Source: Enterobacter sp. kpr-6 (lineage in GTDB: Bacteria > Pseudomonadota > Gammaproteobacteria > Enterobacterales > Enterobacteriaceae). From it: a stretch of 64,000 nt of DNA. The stretch is from positions 62,001-126,000 of the forward strand of contig NZ_FOYH01000001.1 of NCBI RefSeq assembly GCF_900116015.1, written 5' to 3'. Numbering within the stretch: the stretch's first letter is position 1; each line of letters starts with the position of its first letter. Made by a program: the position numbers and the translations under genes. The notes under the pieces were generated by a model, which was not told where the DNA came from, did not search any database, and saw only the letters and a program-made list of their open reading frames with translations. Of the stretch, positions 1-8,400 are shown one piece after another.

Positions 1-537
1 GGCGAACAGGCATTTGTTGTGATGCCGGTGCGCACGCTGTTTGAAATGACGCTCGGCGAAACCCTGTTCCTCAACGCCAAACTGCCGACGGGAAAAGAGT
101 TTACCCCGCGTGAGATCAGCCATCTGGTCGGTGGGGAAGAGAACCCGCTAAGCCAGCAGGAAGTGCTGGAGGGCGGCACCTCGCTGCTGCTGTCCGAGGT
201 GGGCGAACCGCCCGCACAGATGATCGAGTCCCTGACATTGCTGTTTAAAACGCTGAAAACGGTCAAACGCGCGTATCTTTGCTCAATCAAAGAAGGGGCC
301 GATCAGCCCGCTAACCTGCTGATTGGTATCGAAGCGGAAGGCGATATCGAACGTGTTATTCACGAAGCGGGCAGCGTTGCCACCGATACCCTGCCGGGCG
401 ATGAGCCGATCGACATCTGCGAAGTGGTGGAAGGGGAGAAGGGCATCAGCCACTTTATGATGGCGCACATCACGCCGTTTTATGAAAAACGCTGGGGCAG
501 CTTCCTGCGTGACTTCAAACAGAACCGCATTATCTGA
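1..537 (+). CDS. sseB: SseB, enhanced serine sensitivity protein, 3' part
   Basis: The gene is cut by the left edge of the window; the reading frame is open from base 1 and ends with TGA at 535-537, leaving about 178 C-terminal residues. The C-terminal half carries the SseB-type stretch GGTSLLLSE, then LLIGIEAEGDIE and DTLPGDEPIDIC, which I recognise from E. coli SseB. In E. coli, overexpression of sseB causes enhanced sensitivity to serine; its molecular activity is unknown. It is convergent with the minus-strand rpiR/sseA genes, and the two stops are 18 bp apart across a shared hairpin. Identification rests on sequence resemblance and on the neighbouring sseA. Confidence 0.88.
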   Translation, partial: GEQAFVVMPVRTLFEMTLGETLFLNAKLPTGKEFTPREISHLVGGEENPLSQQEVLEGGTSLLLSEVGEPPAQMIESLTLLFKTLKTVKRAYLCSIKEGADQPANLLIGIEAEGDIERVIHEAGSVATDTLPGDEPIDICEVVEGEKGISHFMMAHITPFYEKRWGSFLRDFKQNRII

Positions 538-542
538 TTCGC

Positions 543-564
543 ACGGGGTGGACGTTCACCCCGT
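543..564. terminator. Shared hairpin between convergent sseB and rpiR
   Basis: ACGGGGTG and CACCCCGT form a perfect 8-bp stem around the 6-base loop GACGTT. It lies exactly between the converging ends and overlaps the rpiR stop codon. There is no T-run on either side, so if it terminates transcription it is not a canonical intrinsic terminator. Confidence 0.35.
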
Positions 565-1326
565 CGCTTCCAGCAACAGCAAATCCATCAGTAACACCAG
601 ATTTGACTCAAATGAGGTCACGCCTGCGGCTTCGGCGGCGAAGTGCACCGCTTCGTCATACAGCGGAAAGTGCAGATCGGCGAGGCCTGCCAGCGTATTG
701 GCCGACGCGCGGGTGAAGGTCACCACCGTCATGCCGACGTTTCTGGCGATCCTGACCTTATCCACCACCTGCTCGGTTTCGCCGCTGCGCGACACCGCAA
801 TAAACACTTCATAGCGCGCGGCATTGCTGAGAAAAATATTGCGGCTGTCACCTGGACCGGAGATAAACGCCGTCTTTCCCAGCACCTGCAATTTCTTGGT
901 CAGGTATTCGGCGAACAGATACGAGAAGCCCGCGCCATATAGAAAAAAGCTCTCCTTTTCCCGCAGCAGCGCGGCAAACTGACGGCGCTTCTCTTCCGTC
1001 GCCCAGTGAAAGGTCTGTTGATAGTTGGCGATAAACTGGTTGAACAGGGCGGGCAGTTCGGCGCTGCCCTGCGGATGTTCCGCAATGTGCGGCGTATCGG
1101 ACAGAAGCTGTTTGCAGTGCCAGATCAGTTCGCTGTAGCCGCTAAAGCCGAGCTTCTGGCACAGCCGCATGATGGTGGCTGTGGAAACAAAGGTCGCCTG
1201 TGCCAGATCGCGCACCGTGATGTTGCCCACCAGCAGCGGGTGCGCTGTCAGATGGGCGAGCACACGGTATTCCGCGCGGGTCAGCGATGCACCGCGCGTT
1301 AACAGCGGTGCCAGTCGGTTGTCCAT
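556..1326 (-). CDS. MurR/RpiR-family transcriptional regulator with SIS domain
   Basis: This 256-residue protein has an N-terminal winged-helix DNA-binding domain (about residues 1-77, with the RpiR-type segment VRDLAQATFVSTATIMRLCQKLGFSG centred near residue 50). A sugar-isomerase (SIS) domain follows at about 105-240, with FFLYGAGFSYLFAEY and FIAVSRSGETEQVV as phosphosugar-binding segments. The family senses phosphorylated sugars and controls nearby catabolic genes. The start is ATG at 1326, only 2 bp after the sseA stop, so it is probably co-transcribed with sseA. The likely target is the alpha-glucoside operon aglAB upstream on the same strand, with sseA lying between them. Which sugar it senses is inference from this context; the family call is firm. 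Confidence 0.85.
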   Translation of the reverse strand: MDNRLAPLLTRGASLTRAEYRVLAHLTAHPLLVGNITVRDLAQATFVSTATIMRLCQKLGFSGYSELIWHCKQLLSDTPHIAEHPQGSAELPALFNQFIANYQQTFHWATEEKRRQFAALLREKESFFLYGAGFSYLFAEYLTKKLQVLGKTAFISGPGDSRNIFLSNAARYEVFIAVSRSGETEQVVDKVRIARNVGMTVVTFTRASANTLAGLADLHFPLYDEAVHFAAEAAGVTSFESNLVLLMDLLLLEATG

Positions 1327-1328
1327 AT

Positions 1329-2168
1329 TCAGGCGGGTTCAACCGGTAAATCATCGCGCGCGCCCCATTCACTCCATGAGCCGTCATAGAGCGCGCCTTT
1401 TACGCCCAGCGTTGCCAGCGCCAGCAACACCACCGCAGCCGTCACGCCGGAGCCGCAACTGGCGATAATTGGGCTGCCCAAATCCACGCCCTGACGCTGG
1501 AAAATTTCCCGCAGTTCATCGGTGGTTTTCAGCTCGCCTTCAAACACCAGACTTCCCCACGGCACGTTCAGCGCGCCAGGAATATGACCGCGTTTCAGGC
1601 CGGGACGGGGTTCATCGGCCTCGGCGTTAAAGCGCGCTGCCGGGCGGGCATCGACGATTTGGGCGGTGCCTTCATGACTGACCAGCAGCATGTCGGTTAA
1701 GCGTTTGACGTCACTCTCATCGAATTTGGCCTCAAACTCGGCTTCCGGCAGCTTTACGTCGCCCTCCTGAAGCGGCAGTTCGTCGCGCTGCCAGCGGGCA
1801 AGGCCACCGGCCAGAATCGAAACGTTATCCACGCCAAAGGCTTTTAACATCCACCAGGCGCGCGGGGCAGAGAAGAGATCGCCCTCATCGTACACCACCA
1901 GGTGTTTATTGCTGTCGATGCCGAGTTCGCGCATCGCCACGGCAAAGGTTTCCGGGCGCGGCAGCATGTGGGGAAGGGGAGTGGTGTGATCGGAAAGGGC
2001 TTCGATATCAAAAAATACCGCCCCTGGCAGATGCCCGGCGCGGTATTCGGCGGCAAGATCCCGGTGTTCCTGACCCGCAGGAGCCATGCGGGCATCAATA
2101 ATCTGAATGTCTGGATCGTCACTGTGTTCGATGATCCAGTCGGCTGCGACAAAATATGAGGTAGTCAT
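1329..2168 (-). CDS. sseA: SseA, 3-mercaptopyruvate sulfurtransferase
   Basis: SseA transfers sulfur from 3-mercaptopyruvate to thiophilic acceptors such as cyanide or thioredoxin in the cytoplasm. The 279-residue product has two rhodanese domains. The first is inactive and contains GAVFFDIEALSDHTTPLPHM; the second carries the active loop CGSGVTA with catalytic Cys238, the motif typical of mercaptopyruvate sulfurtransferases. ATG at 2168 was chosen over an upstream in-frame start because GGAGG sits 6 bases before it and the protein then begins like E. coli SseA. It lies between aglB and the rpiR gene on the same strand. A 111-bp gap before it holds a TATAAT-like box (2264-2269) and a strong hairpin, so it may also have its own promoter. 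Confidence 0.95.
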   Translation of the reverse strand: MTTSYFVAADWIIEHSDDPDIQIIDARMAPAGQEHRDLAAEYRAGHLPGAVFFDIEALSDHTTPLPHMLPRPETFAVAMRELGIDSNKHLVVYDEGDLFSAPRAWWMLKAFGVDNVSILAGGLARWQRDELPLQEGDVKLPEAEFEAKFDESDVKRLTDMLLVSHEGTAQIVDARPAARFNAEADEPRPGLKRGHIPGALNVPWGSLVFEGELKTTDELREIFQRQGVDLGSPIIASCGSGVTAAVVLLALATLGVKGALYDGSWSEWGARDDLPVEPA

Positions 2169-2199
2169 GGTTGCCTCCGTCAGCGTGTGTATTAACGGA

Positions 2200-2227
2200 T
2201 TGTCGGTGTTTTTTCTCACACCGACAA
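2200..2227 (-). promoter_or_regulatory. Leader hairpin upstream of sseA
   Basis: TTGTCGGTGT pairs perfectly with ACACCGACAA over 10 bp with an 8-base loop. It sits in the 111-bp gap between aglB and sseA, downstream of a TATAAT-like box at 2264-2269 (minus strand) and about 32 bases before the sseA start. No T-run follows it on either strand, so it looks more like a processing, stability or regulatory element than a terminator. Its function is not known to me. Confidence 0.45.
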
Positions 2228-2279
2228 GTTAACGCTGCATAAGTCGCGAGCAATCTTCAGAAAATTATACCGATTCACC

Positions 2280-3626
2280 CTACTGCCAGGCTTTTTGCAA
2301 CTGCGGCCAGTAGTCGCGGTTGGCCTCGATCATGTCGTCCAGAATCGCTTTCGCATGCTGCATGGTCGGCACGGTGCGGTTGAGCGTGAAGGCCTGCAAC
2401 GCTTTCTCGTAGCTGCCTTCGATGGTGGCTTCAACCAGCAGTTGCTCGGAAGCCAGTTGCTGCATTAACAGCGTCTGGTGGAACAGCGGCACTGCGCCCA
2501 TGCGTACCGGTTCCGGGCCTTGCGAAGTGATGTACGCAGGTACTTCCACCATCGCGTCGTACGGCAGATTGGCAATCGCGCCTTTGTTTTCGACAATCAC
2601 CAGATGGCGCTGGCGCAAATCGAAGGCCAGCGAGCAGGCCACATCCACAATAAACGCCCCGTGCACGCCCACGTGGAACGCGTCCGGCAAAATCCCGCTG
2701 CGTTTATATTCTTCTGCGGCGGCGAACAGTTTTTTCTCGCGCCCGTTCATCACTTCATTAGCGCGGGTCACGTCCGGGTCCTGATGTTCCACAATCTGAT
2801 TCGGCATCAGGTAATACTGCAAATACGGGTTCGGCAGGTATTCCGGGAAGTGGTCCATAATCGGCTTGATGTTGCGCCAGGTTTTCACCCACGACGGATC
2901 CGAGTGCTGCGGATCGGTTTGCGCGGCATCTTCCGTCAACAGGCCAAATTTGGCGATGTGACGGCGCAGCTCCGGCAGACGATCAACGCCATCCACCAGC
3001 ACGCGGGTAAACCAGCCGAAGTGGTTCAGACCAAAGTAATCGACCTGCAATTTATGCCGGTCCACGCCCAGAATCGCGCCCATATTACGCATGGCGGCCA
3101 CCGGCATATCGCAGATATTCAGCACCCGCGCGTTAGGACGCAGGCGACGCACGCCTTCCGCCACAATCGCCGCCGGGTTGGAATAGTTCACGATCCACGC
3201 GTCTTTATCAGCGTAACGTTCCGCGAGGTCGATCAGTTCCACCATCGGCAGGATGGTACGCAGGCCGTAAGCCAGCCCGCCCGGTCCGCAGGTTTCCTGG
3301 CCAACAACGCCATGACGCAGCGGGATCTTTTCATCCTGCTCGCGCATTTTGTACTGGCCGACGCGCATCTGGGCAAAGACAAAGTGCGCGCCGCTGAAAG
3401 CCACTTCGGGATCGGTGGTCACGGTAAATTTAATGCTGTCGCTGTGGTCGCGGATGACTTTTTCTACCACTGGCGCGATGGTGCTCTGACGGGCCTCGTC
3501 AATATCGTAAAGACGGATCTCAGCCAGCGGAAAATCCTCCAGCCGTACCATCAGGCTCTTCACAATGCCCGGCGTATAGGTGCTGCCGCCACCGGCGATA
3601 GAAAGAATAAAGGGAGGTTTAAACAT
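2280..3626 (-). CDS. aglB: AglB-type 6-phospho-alpha-glucosidase, glycosyl hydrolase family 4
   Basis: This 448-residue enzyme hydrolyses phosphorylated alpha-glucosides delivered by the adjacent PTS permease into glucose 6-phosphate plus a sugar. The family is NAD- and metal-dependent. Visible are the N-terminal dinucleotide-binding loop AGGGSTYTPG (residues 11-20), the metal-site motif CDMP with Cys172, and NHFGW with His202. CDMP is the signature of the alpha-specific branch; beta-specific GH4 enzymes carry a different motif. Length matches GlvA/AglB/MalH proteins. It starts 11 bp after the aglA stop and is clearly in an operon with it. The exact substrate (maltose phosphate, sucrose isomer phosphates, trehalulose and others) cannot be read from sequence. 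Confidence 0.9.
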   Translation of the reverse strand: MFKPPFILSIAGGGSTYTPGIVKSLMVRLEDFPLAEIRLYDIDEARQSTIAPVVEKVIRDHSDSIKFTVTTDPEVAFSGAHFVFAQMRVGQYKMREQDEKIPLRHGVVGQETCGPGGLAYGLRTILPMVELIDLAERYADKDAWIVNYSNPAAIVAEGVRRLRPNARVLNICDMPVAAMRNMGAILGVDRHKLQVDYFGLNHFGWFTRVLVDGVDRLPELRRHIAKFGLLTEDAAQTDPQHSDPSWVKTWRNIKPIMDHFPEYLPNPYLQYYLMPNQIVEHQDPDVTRANEVMNGREKKLFAAAEEYKRSGILPDAFHVGVHGAFIVDVACSLAFDLRQRHLVIVENKGAIANLPYDAMVEVPAYITSQGPEPVRMGAVPLFHQTLLMQQLASEQLLVEATIEGSYEKALQAFTLNRTVPTMQHAKAILDDMIEANRDYWPQLQKAWQ

Positions 3627-3637
3627 GTTTGGCTCCT

Positions 3638-5185
3638 TTAGAGAAACGTCTCAACGGCTTCTCGCATTTTTTTGACATGCAGCCCGTAGACCACCTGAAC
3701 GTTATTACCTTGCTTGATGACGCCTTTTGCGCCCGTCGCTTTGAGCTGCGGCTCATCAATCACCGTCACGTCTTTCACCGTGACGCGTAAACGGGTGTAG
3801 CAGTTATCCACCACATCAATATTTTCACGCCCGCCAAGACCGGCGATGATTGCTTCGCCCACGCCATCGTTATTGCCTTTGGCCTGGTATTCTTTTTTGC
3901 TGTAGAGGCGGGTTTCCTGATCGTCGTCCTCGCGGCCCGGCGTTTTCATATCGAAATGGCGGATCAGGAAGCGGAAGATAACGAAGTAGAGGCTGAACAT
4001 AATCAGGCCCACGACGATATACATCGGCCAGTTGGACTTCTCAGTACCCAGCGGCAGGTTGTAGAGAATGAAATCAATAATGCCGTTTGCGCCGATGGCG
4101 TGAACGCCGAGCAGGTAAAACAGCATCATACCGATGCCGGTCAGCACCGCGTGCACCACAAACAGCAGCGGTGCGACGAACAGGAAGGAAAACTCAATCG
4201 GTTCGGTGACCCCAACCAGCAGTGAGGTTAACGCCGCCGGAATCAAAATGGCTTTGGCAATGGCTTTACGCTCCGGTCTGGCGGTCATGTACATCGCCAG
4301 TGCCGCTGCGGGCAGGCCGAACATTTTGCTGATCCCGCGCGCGTCCCATACCACGGTGCTGCTCAGTTGCTTAACGTCAGGGCAGGCCATCTCGGCAAAA
4401 TAGATATTGCGCGCGCCCTGGTAAGTCTGGCCGCAGACGTCCGCCGTCCCGCCAAGCTCGGTATACAGGAACGGGGTATAAACGAGGTGATGCAGACCGG
4501 TCGGGACCAGAATGCGCTCCAGGAAACCATAGATAGCGACGCCCACCGGCCCGGCACCTTTGATTGCCATTGCCAGGGCGCTGATGCCCTGCTGCGCGAA
4601 CGGCCACAGTTCGCTCATGATCACGCCGAGCACCATCGACACTGGCAGCATAATGATCGCCACGAAACAGTGACCGGAGTAGATCGCCATCGCGCCGTTA
4701 AACTGCACTCCGGAATAGCGGTTGTACAGATACCCGGATAGCGCACCGGTGAGGATCCCGGCGAACACGCCCATCTCCAGCACCTGAACGCCCAGCACCA
4801 TGCCCTGACCTGCCGCTTTCATCTGGTCGGCAGGGGCCAGTTCACCCTGCATTTGCAGTGTGACATTCATGGCATTAATAAATACCACGAAGGTGACCAG
4901 GCCAATTAACGCGGCGTAGCCTTTATCGCGCGAGGCAAGACCGACGGGAATACCGACCGCGAATACCAGCGCCAGGTTGACCAGCACCGAGACGGCAGAT
5001 TTAGAAATTAACTGACCGATACTTTGAATAAGGGGATAGCCAAGAAAGGGTAAATACTCAGCCAGATTACCGTTGCCTAACACATTACCAAACGCGATAA
5101 ACAGACCCACGATGGGTAAAATAAGCACCGGACCGTAAAGCGATTTTCCAAAATTTTGTAGGGCATTAACGGCTCGTTTCATCAT
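3638..5185 (-). CDS. aglA: PTS alpha-glucoside transporter, fused IIC-IIB
   Basis: This inner-membrane sugar permease of the glucose/maltose PTS superfamily has about 515 residues. The N-terminal IIC domain (about 1-420) has ten or so hydrophobic segments and ILVPTGLHHLVYTPF, a conserved sugar-site region. The C-terminal IIB domain (about 445-515) has the phosphorylatable Cys462 in NCYTRLR. There is no IIA domain, so phosphate probably comes from the general IIA-Glc protein (Crr), as in other AglA/MalX-like permeases. Two adjacent ATGs (5185 and 5182) are possible; the second has better spacing to AGAG. It is the first gene of aglA-aglB, preceded by a 283-bp region with palindromes and a CRP-like site. 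The substrate class is inferred from the partner enzyme. Confidence 0.87.
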   Translation of the reverse strand: MMKRAVNALQNFGKSLYGPVLILPIVGLFIAFGNVLGNGNLAEYLPFLGYPLIQSIGQLISKSAVSVLVNLALVFAVGIPVGLASRDKGYAALIGLVTFVVFINAMNVTLQMQGELAPADQMKAAGQGMVLGVQVLEMGVFAGILTGALSGYLYNRYSGVQFNGAMAIYSGHCFVAIIMLPVSMVLGVIMSELWPFAQQGISALAMAIKGAGPVGVAIYGFLERILVPTGLHHLVYTPFLYTELGGTADVCGQTYQGARNIYFAEMACPDVKQLSSTVVWDARGISKMFGLPAAALAMYMTARPERKAIAKAILIPAALTSLLVGVTEPIEFSFLFVAPLLFVVHAVLTGIGMMLFYLLGVHAIGANGIIDFILYNLPLGTEKSNWPMYIVVGLIMFSLYFVIFRFLIRHFDMKTPGREDDDQETRLYSKKEYQAKGNNDGVGEAIIAGLGGRENIDVVDNCYTRLRVTVKDVTVIDEPQLKATGAKGVIKQGNNVQVVYGLHVKKMREAVETFL

Positions 5186-5269
5186 GAACTCTCTTATTTG
5201 AACCGCGCACACAGGTGCGAAGACCCATTAACGGTAGCAGTCGCAAGCGGCAGCAATCCAGCTATCTGA

Positions 5270-5284
5270 TTGTTTTAAAAACAA
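5270..5284. promoter_or_regulatory. Inverted repeat upstream of aglA
   Basis: TTGTTTT-A-AAAACAA has two perfect 7-base arms around one central base, 85-99 bases upstream of the aglA start. It could be an operator for the RpiR-type regulator or part of the promoter. The assignment is only positional. Confidence 0.35.
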
Positions 5285-5293
5285 ATGACGCGC

Positions 5294-5311
5294 AACGTAA
5301 CATGTAACGTT
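5294..5311. promoter_or_regulatory. 18-bp near-palindrome, candidate agl operator
   Basis: AACGTAACATGTAACGTT is symmetric at 16 of 18 positions. It lies between the CRP-like site and the TTGTTTT repeat in the aglA upstream region. RpiR-family regulators often bind such inverted repeats near the operons they control. No second copy was found by eye next to the regulator gene itself. Confidence 0.35.
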
Positions 5312-5317
5312 GAGGCT

Positions 5318-5333
5318 TGTGATCGGGGTAACA
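5318..5333. promoter_or_regulatory. CRP-like site upstream of aglA
   Basis: TGTGA-TCGGGG-TAACA matches the CRP half-site consensus TGTGA-N6-TCACA at 9 of 10 positions. Catabolite control of a sugar PTS operon would be expected. The divergent yfhM start lies 135 bases away on the other side, so an effect there is also possible. Confidence 0.4.
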
Positions 5334-5468
5334 ATGCCTTCGCTTCGGGGACCGCTATTTTTGCGAGGCGTCTTCAGGAGTGTAGATTCCACCTTTTTAA
5401 ATTCAGAAACTCGCGCATAATACTGAGCATACCGTCGATTAATGGGCCGTGAAGGACAGGGATAAAGG

Positions 5469-8400
5469 ATGAAACCGTTACGATACGCTGTGCTGTCAGC
5501 AGCATTACTGGCTGCAATAACTCTTTCAGGATGTGATAACGACGACGCGCCCCAGGCGGCGACGTCCAGTGCGGCGGCCACGCCTGCACCGGCAAAAACA
5601 ACGCCTCCTGCAAAGCCTGATCCCGCCCAACTCGAAAAGCTGGCGGCCCAAAGTAAAGATAAGCCATTAACCCTGATTGATGCGTCAGAAGTGCAGCTTG
5701 AAGGTGCCGCCACGCTGGTACTGACCTTCTCGATACCGCTCGATCCCAACAAGGATTTCGCTCAGAACGTGCATCTTGTCGATAAGAAAAACGGCAAGGT
5801 CGATGGTGCATGGGAGTTAAGCCCCAATCTTAAAGAGCTGCGTTTGCGCCACCTGGAGCCGAACCGTGAACTGGTTGCGTCGGTGGATAAGGGACTGCTG
5901 GCGCTCAATAAAGCCACGTTAGGCCAGGATATCGAAAAAACGCTCACCACCCGCGACGTTCAACCGAGTGTGGGCTTTGCCAGCCGTGGCTCGCTGCTGC
6001 CGGGCAAAGTGGTCGAAGGGCTGCCGGTGATGGCGCTCAACGTCAATAATGTTGATGTGAACTTTTACCGCGTGAAGCCGGAGTCGCTTCCGTCTTTTGT
6101 CAGCCAGTGGGAGTATCGCAATTCACTCTCCAACTGGGAGTCGGATGAACTGCTTAAAATGGCCGAACTGGTGTACACCGGGCGTTTTGATCTCAACCCG
6201 GCGCGCAACACGCGGGAAAAACTGCTCCTGCCGCTCAGCGAAATCAAGCCGCTGCAACAGGCGGGCGTCTATATCGCGGTGATGAATCAGGCCGGGCATT
6301 ACAACTACAGCAACGCCGCCACGCTCTTCACCCTGAGCAACATTGGCCTCTCGGTACACCGCTATCACAATCGTCTGGATGTGTTTACCCAGAGCCTGGA
6401 GAACGGCAGCGCTCAGCAGGGCGTGGATGTCGTCCTGCTCAATGAGAAAGGGCAGACCCTGGCGCAGGCGGCAAGCGATGGCAAAGGCCATGCGACGCTG
6501 AACACCGACAAAGAAGCCGCGCTGGTACTGGCGCGTAAAGACGGCGAAACCACGCTGCTTGATCTCAAACTCCCGGCGCTGGATCTCGCGGAATTCGATA
6601 TTGCGGGTGAGCCTGGCGTTAACAAACAATTCTTTATGTTCGGCCCGCGCGACCTCTACCGGCCCGGCGAAACCGTCATCCTGAATGGCCTGTTGCGCGA
6701 CAGCGACGGTAAACCTCTCGCGGCGCAACCGGTGAAACTGGAAGTGGTGAAACCGGACGGCCAGGTGATGCGCACCCTGGTAAGCCAGCCGAAGGATGGA
6801 CTCTATCAGTTCAATTATGCCCTTGATGCCAGCGCGCAGACCGGCATGTGGCATATCCGCGCCAATACCGGCGATAACCAGACGGTGAGCTGGGATTTCC
6901 ACGTTGAAGACTTCATGCCAGAGCGCATGGGGCTTAACCTTGACGCGCAAAAAACACCGCTGGCGATGAAAGATCCGGTCAACTTTGGCGTTACCGGCTA
7001 TTACCTGTATGGCGCGCCCGCTAACGGCAATGCGCTACAGGGCCAGCTCTTCCTGCGCCCGTTGCGGGACGCGGTGAAAGCGCTGCCGGGCTTCCAGTTC
7101 GGCAACATCGCGGAAGAAAACCTCTCACGCAGCCTGGATGAAGTACAGGTAACGCTGGATGCAGAAGGCCGCGGCCAGGTCTCAACCGACAGCCAGTGGC
7201 AGGAAGCGCACTCGCCGTTGCAGGTGATTTTACAGGCCAGCCTGCTGGAATCGGGCGGTCGCCCGGTCACCCGTCGTGCGGAACAGAGCATCTGGCCCGC
7301 TGAATCCCTGCCGGGTATCCGCCCGCAGTTTGCCGCGAAAGCGGTGTATGACTACCGCACCGACACCACGGTCAATCAGCCGATGGTGGATGAAAACAGC
7401 AACGCCGGCTTTGATATCGTCTATGCCAACGCCCAGGGTGAAAAGCAGGCGGTATCGGGCTTACAGGTACGCCTGATCCGCGAGCGTCGTGACTATTACT
7501 GGAACTGGTCTGAAGGCGAAGGCTGGCAGTCCCAGTTTGATCAAAAAGATCTCGTTGAAGGCGAGCAGCCGCTCGATTTGGCGGCGGGCGAAACGGGTAA
7601 AGTGAGCTTCCCGGTCGAGTGGGGTGCTTATCGTCTGGAAGTTAAAGCGCCGGACGATACCGTCAGTAGCGTACGCTTCTGGGCGGGCTATAGCTGGCAG
7701 GATAACAGCGACGGCGCGGGGGCAATTCGCCCTGACCGTGTGACTCTCAAGCTGGATAAACCTGCCTATCAGCCGGGCGAAACCATCAACTTACACATTA
7801 CCGCCCCGGCTGCGGGTAAAGGCTACGCGATGGTGGAATCCAGCGAAGGGCCGCTGTGGTGGCAGGAGATTGATGTGCCTGCCGACGGCCTCGATCTGGC
7901 CATCCCGGTCGATAAAGCCTGGAAACGTCACGATCTCTATCTGAGTACGCTGGTGGTACGCCCTGGCGATAAATCCAAATCCGCCACGCCGAAACGCGCG
8001 GTCGGCTTACTCCATTTACCGCTTGGCGATGAAAACCGCCGCCTGGACGTTTCGCTGACAAATCCGCAGAAAATGCGCCCTAATCAGACGCTGACGGTGA
8101 AAGTGAAAGCCAGCGTTAAAGATGGCGTCGTGCCGAAGCAGGTTAACGTGCTGCTTTCTGCCGTGGACAGCGGAGTGCTTAACATCACCGATTACGTAAC
8201 CCCCGATCCGTGGGAAGCGTTCTTCGGGCAGAAACGCTACGGCGCGGATATCTACGATATCTACGGTCAGGTGATTGAAGGTCAGGGGCGTCTTGCCGCA
8301 CTGCGTTTTGGTGGCGATGGCGATGAGCTTAACCGTGGCGGTAAGCCGCCAGTCAATCATGTGACGATCATTGCCCAGCAGGCGCAGCCGGTAACGCTTG

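Noticed and set aside
2478-3641. Long open frame antisense to aglB (387 codons)
   Set aside because: It is a compositional shadow of a clear GH4 gene, rich in His and Arg, with no recognisable domain or ribosome-binding site.
5186-5468. Possible RyfA small RNA, which E. coli has near sseA/yfhM
   Set aside because: I could not recognise RyfA-like sequence or structure here, and the space is largely taken by the agl control region.
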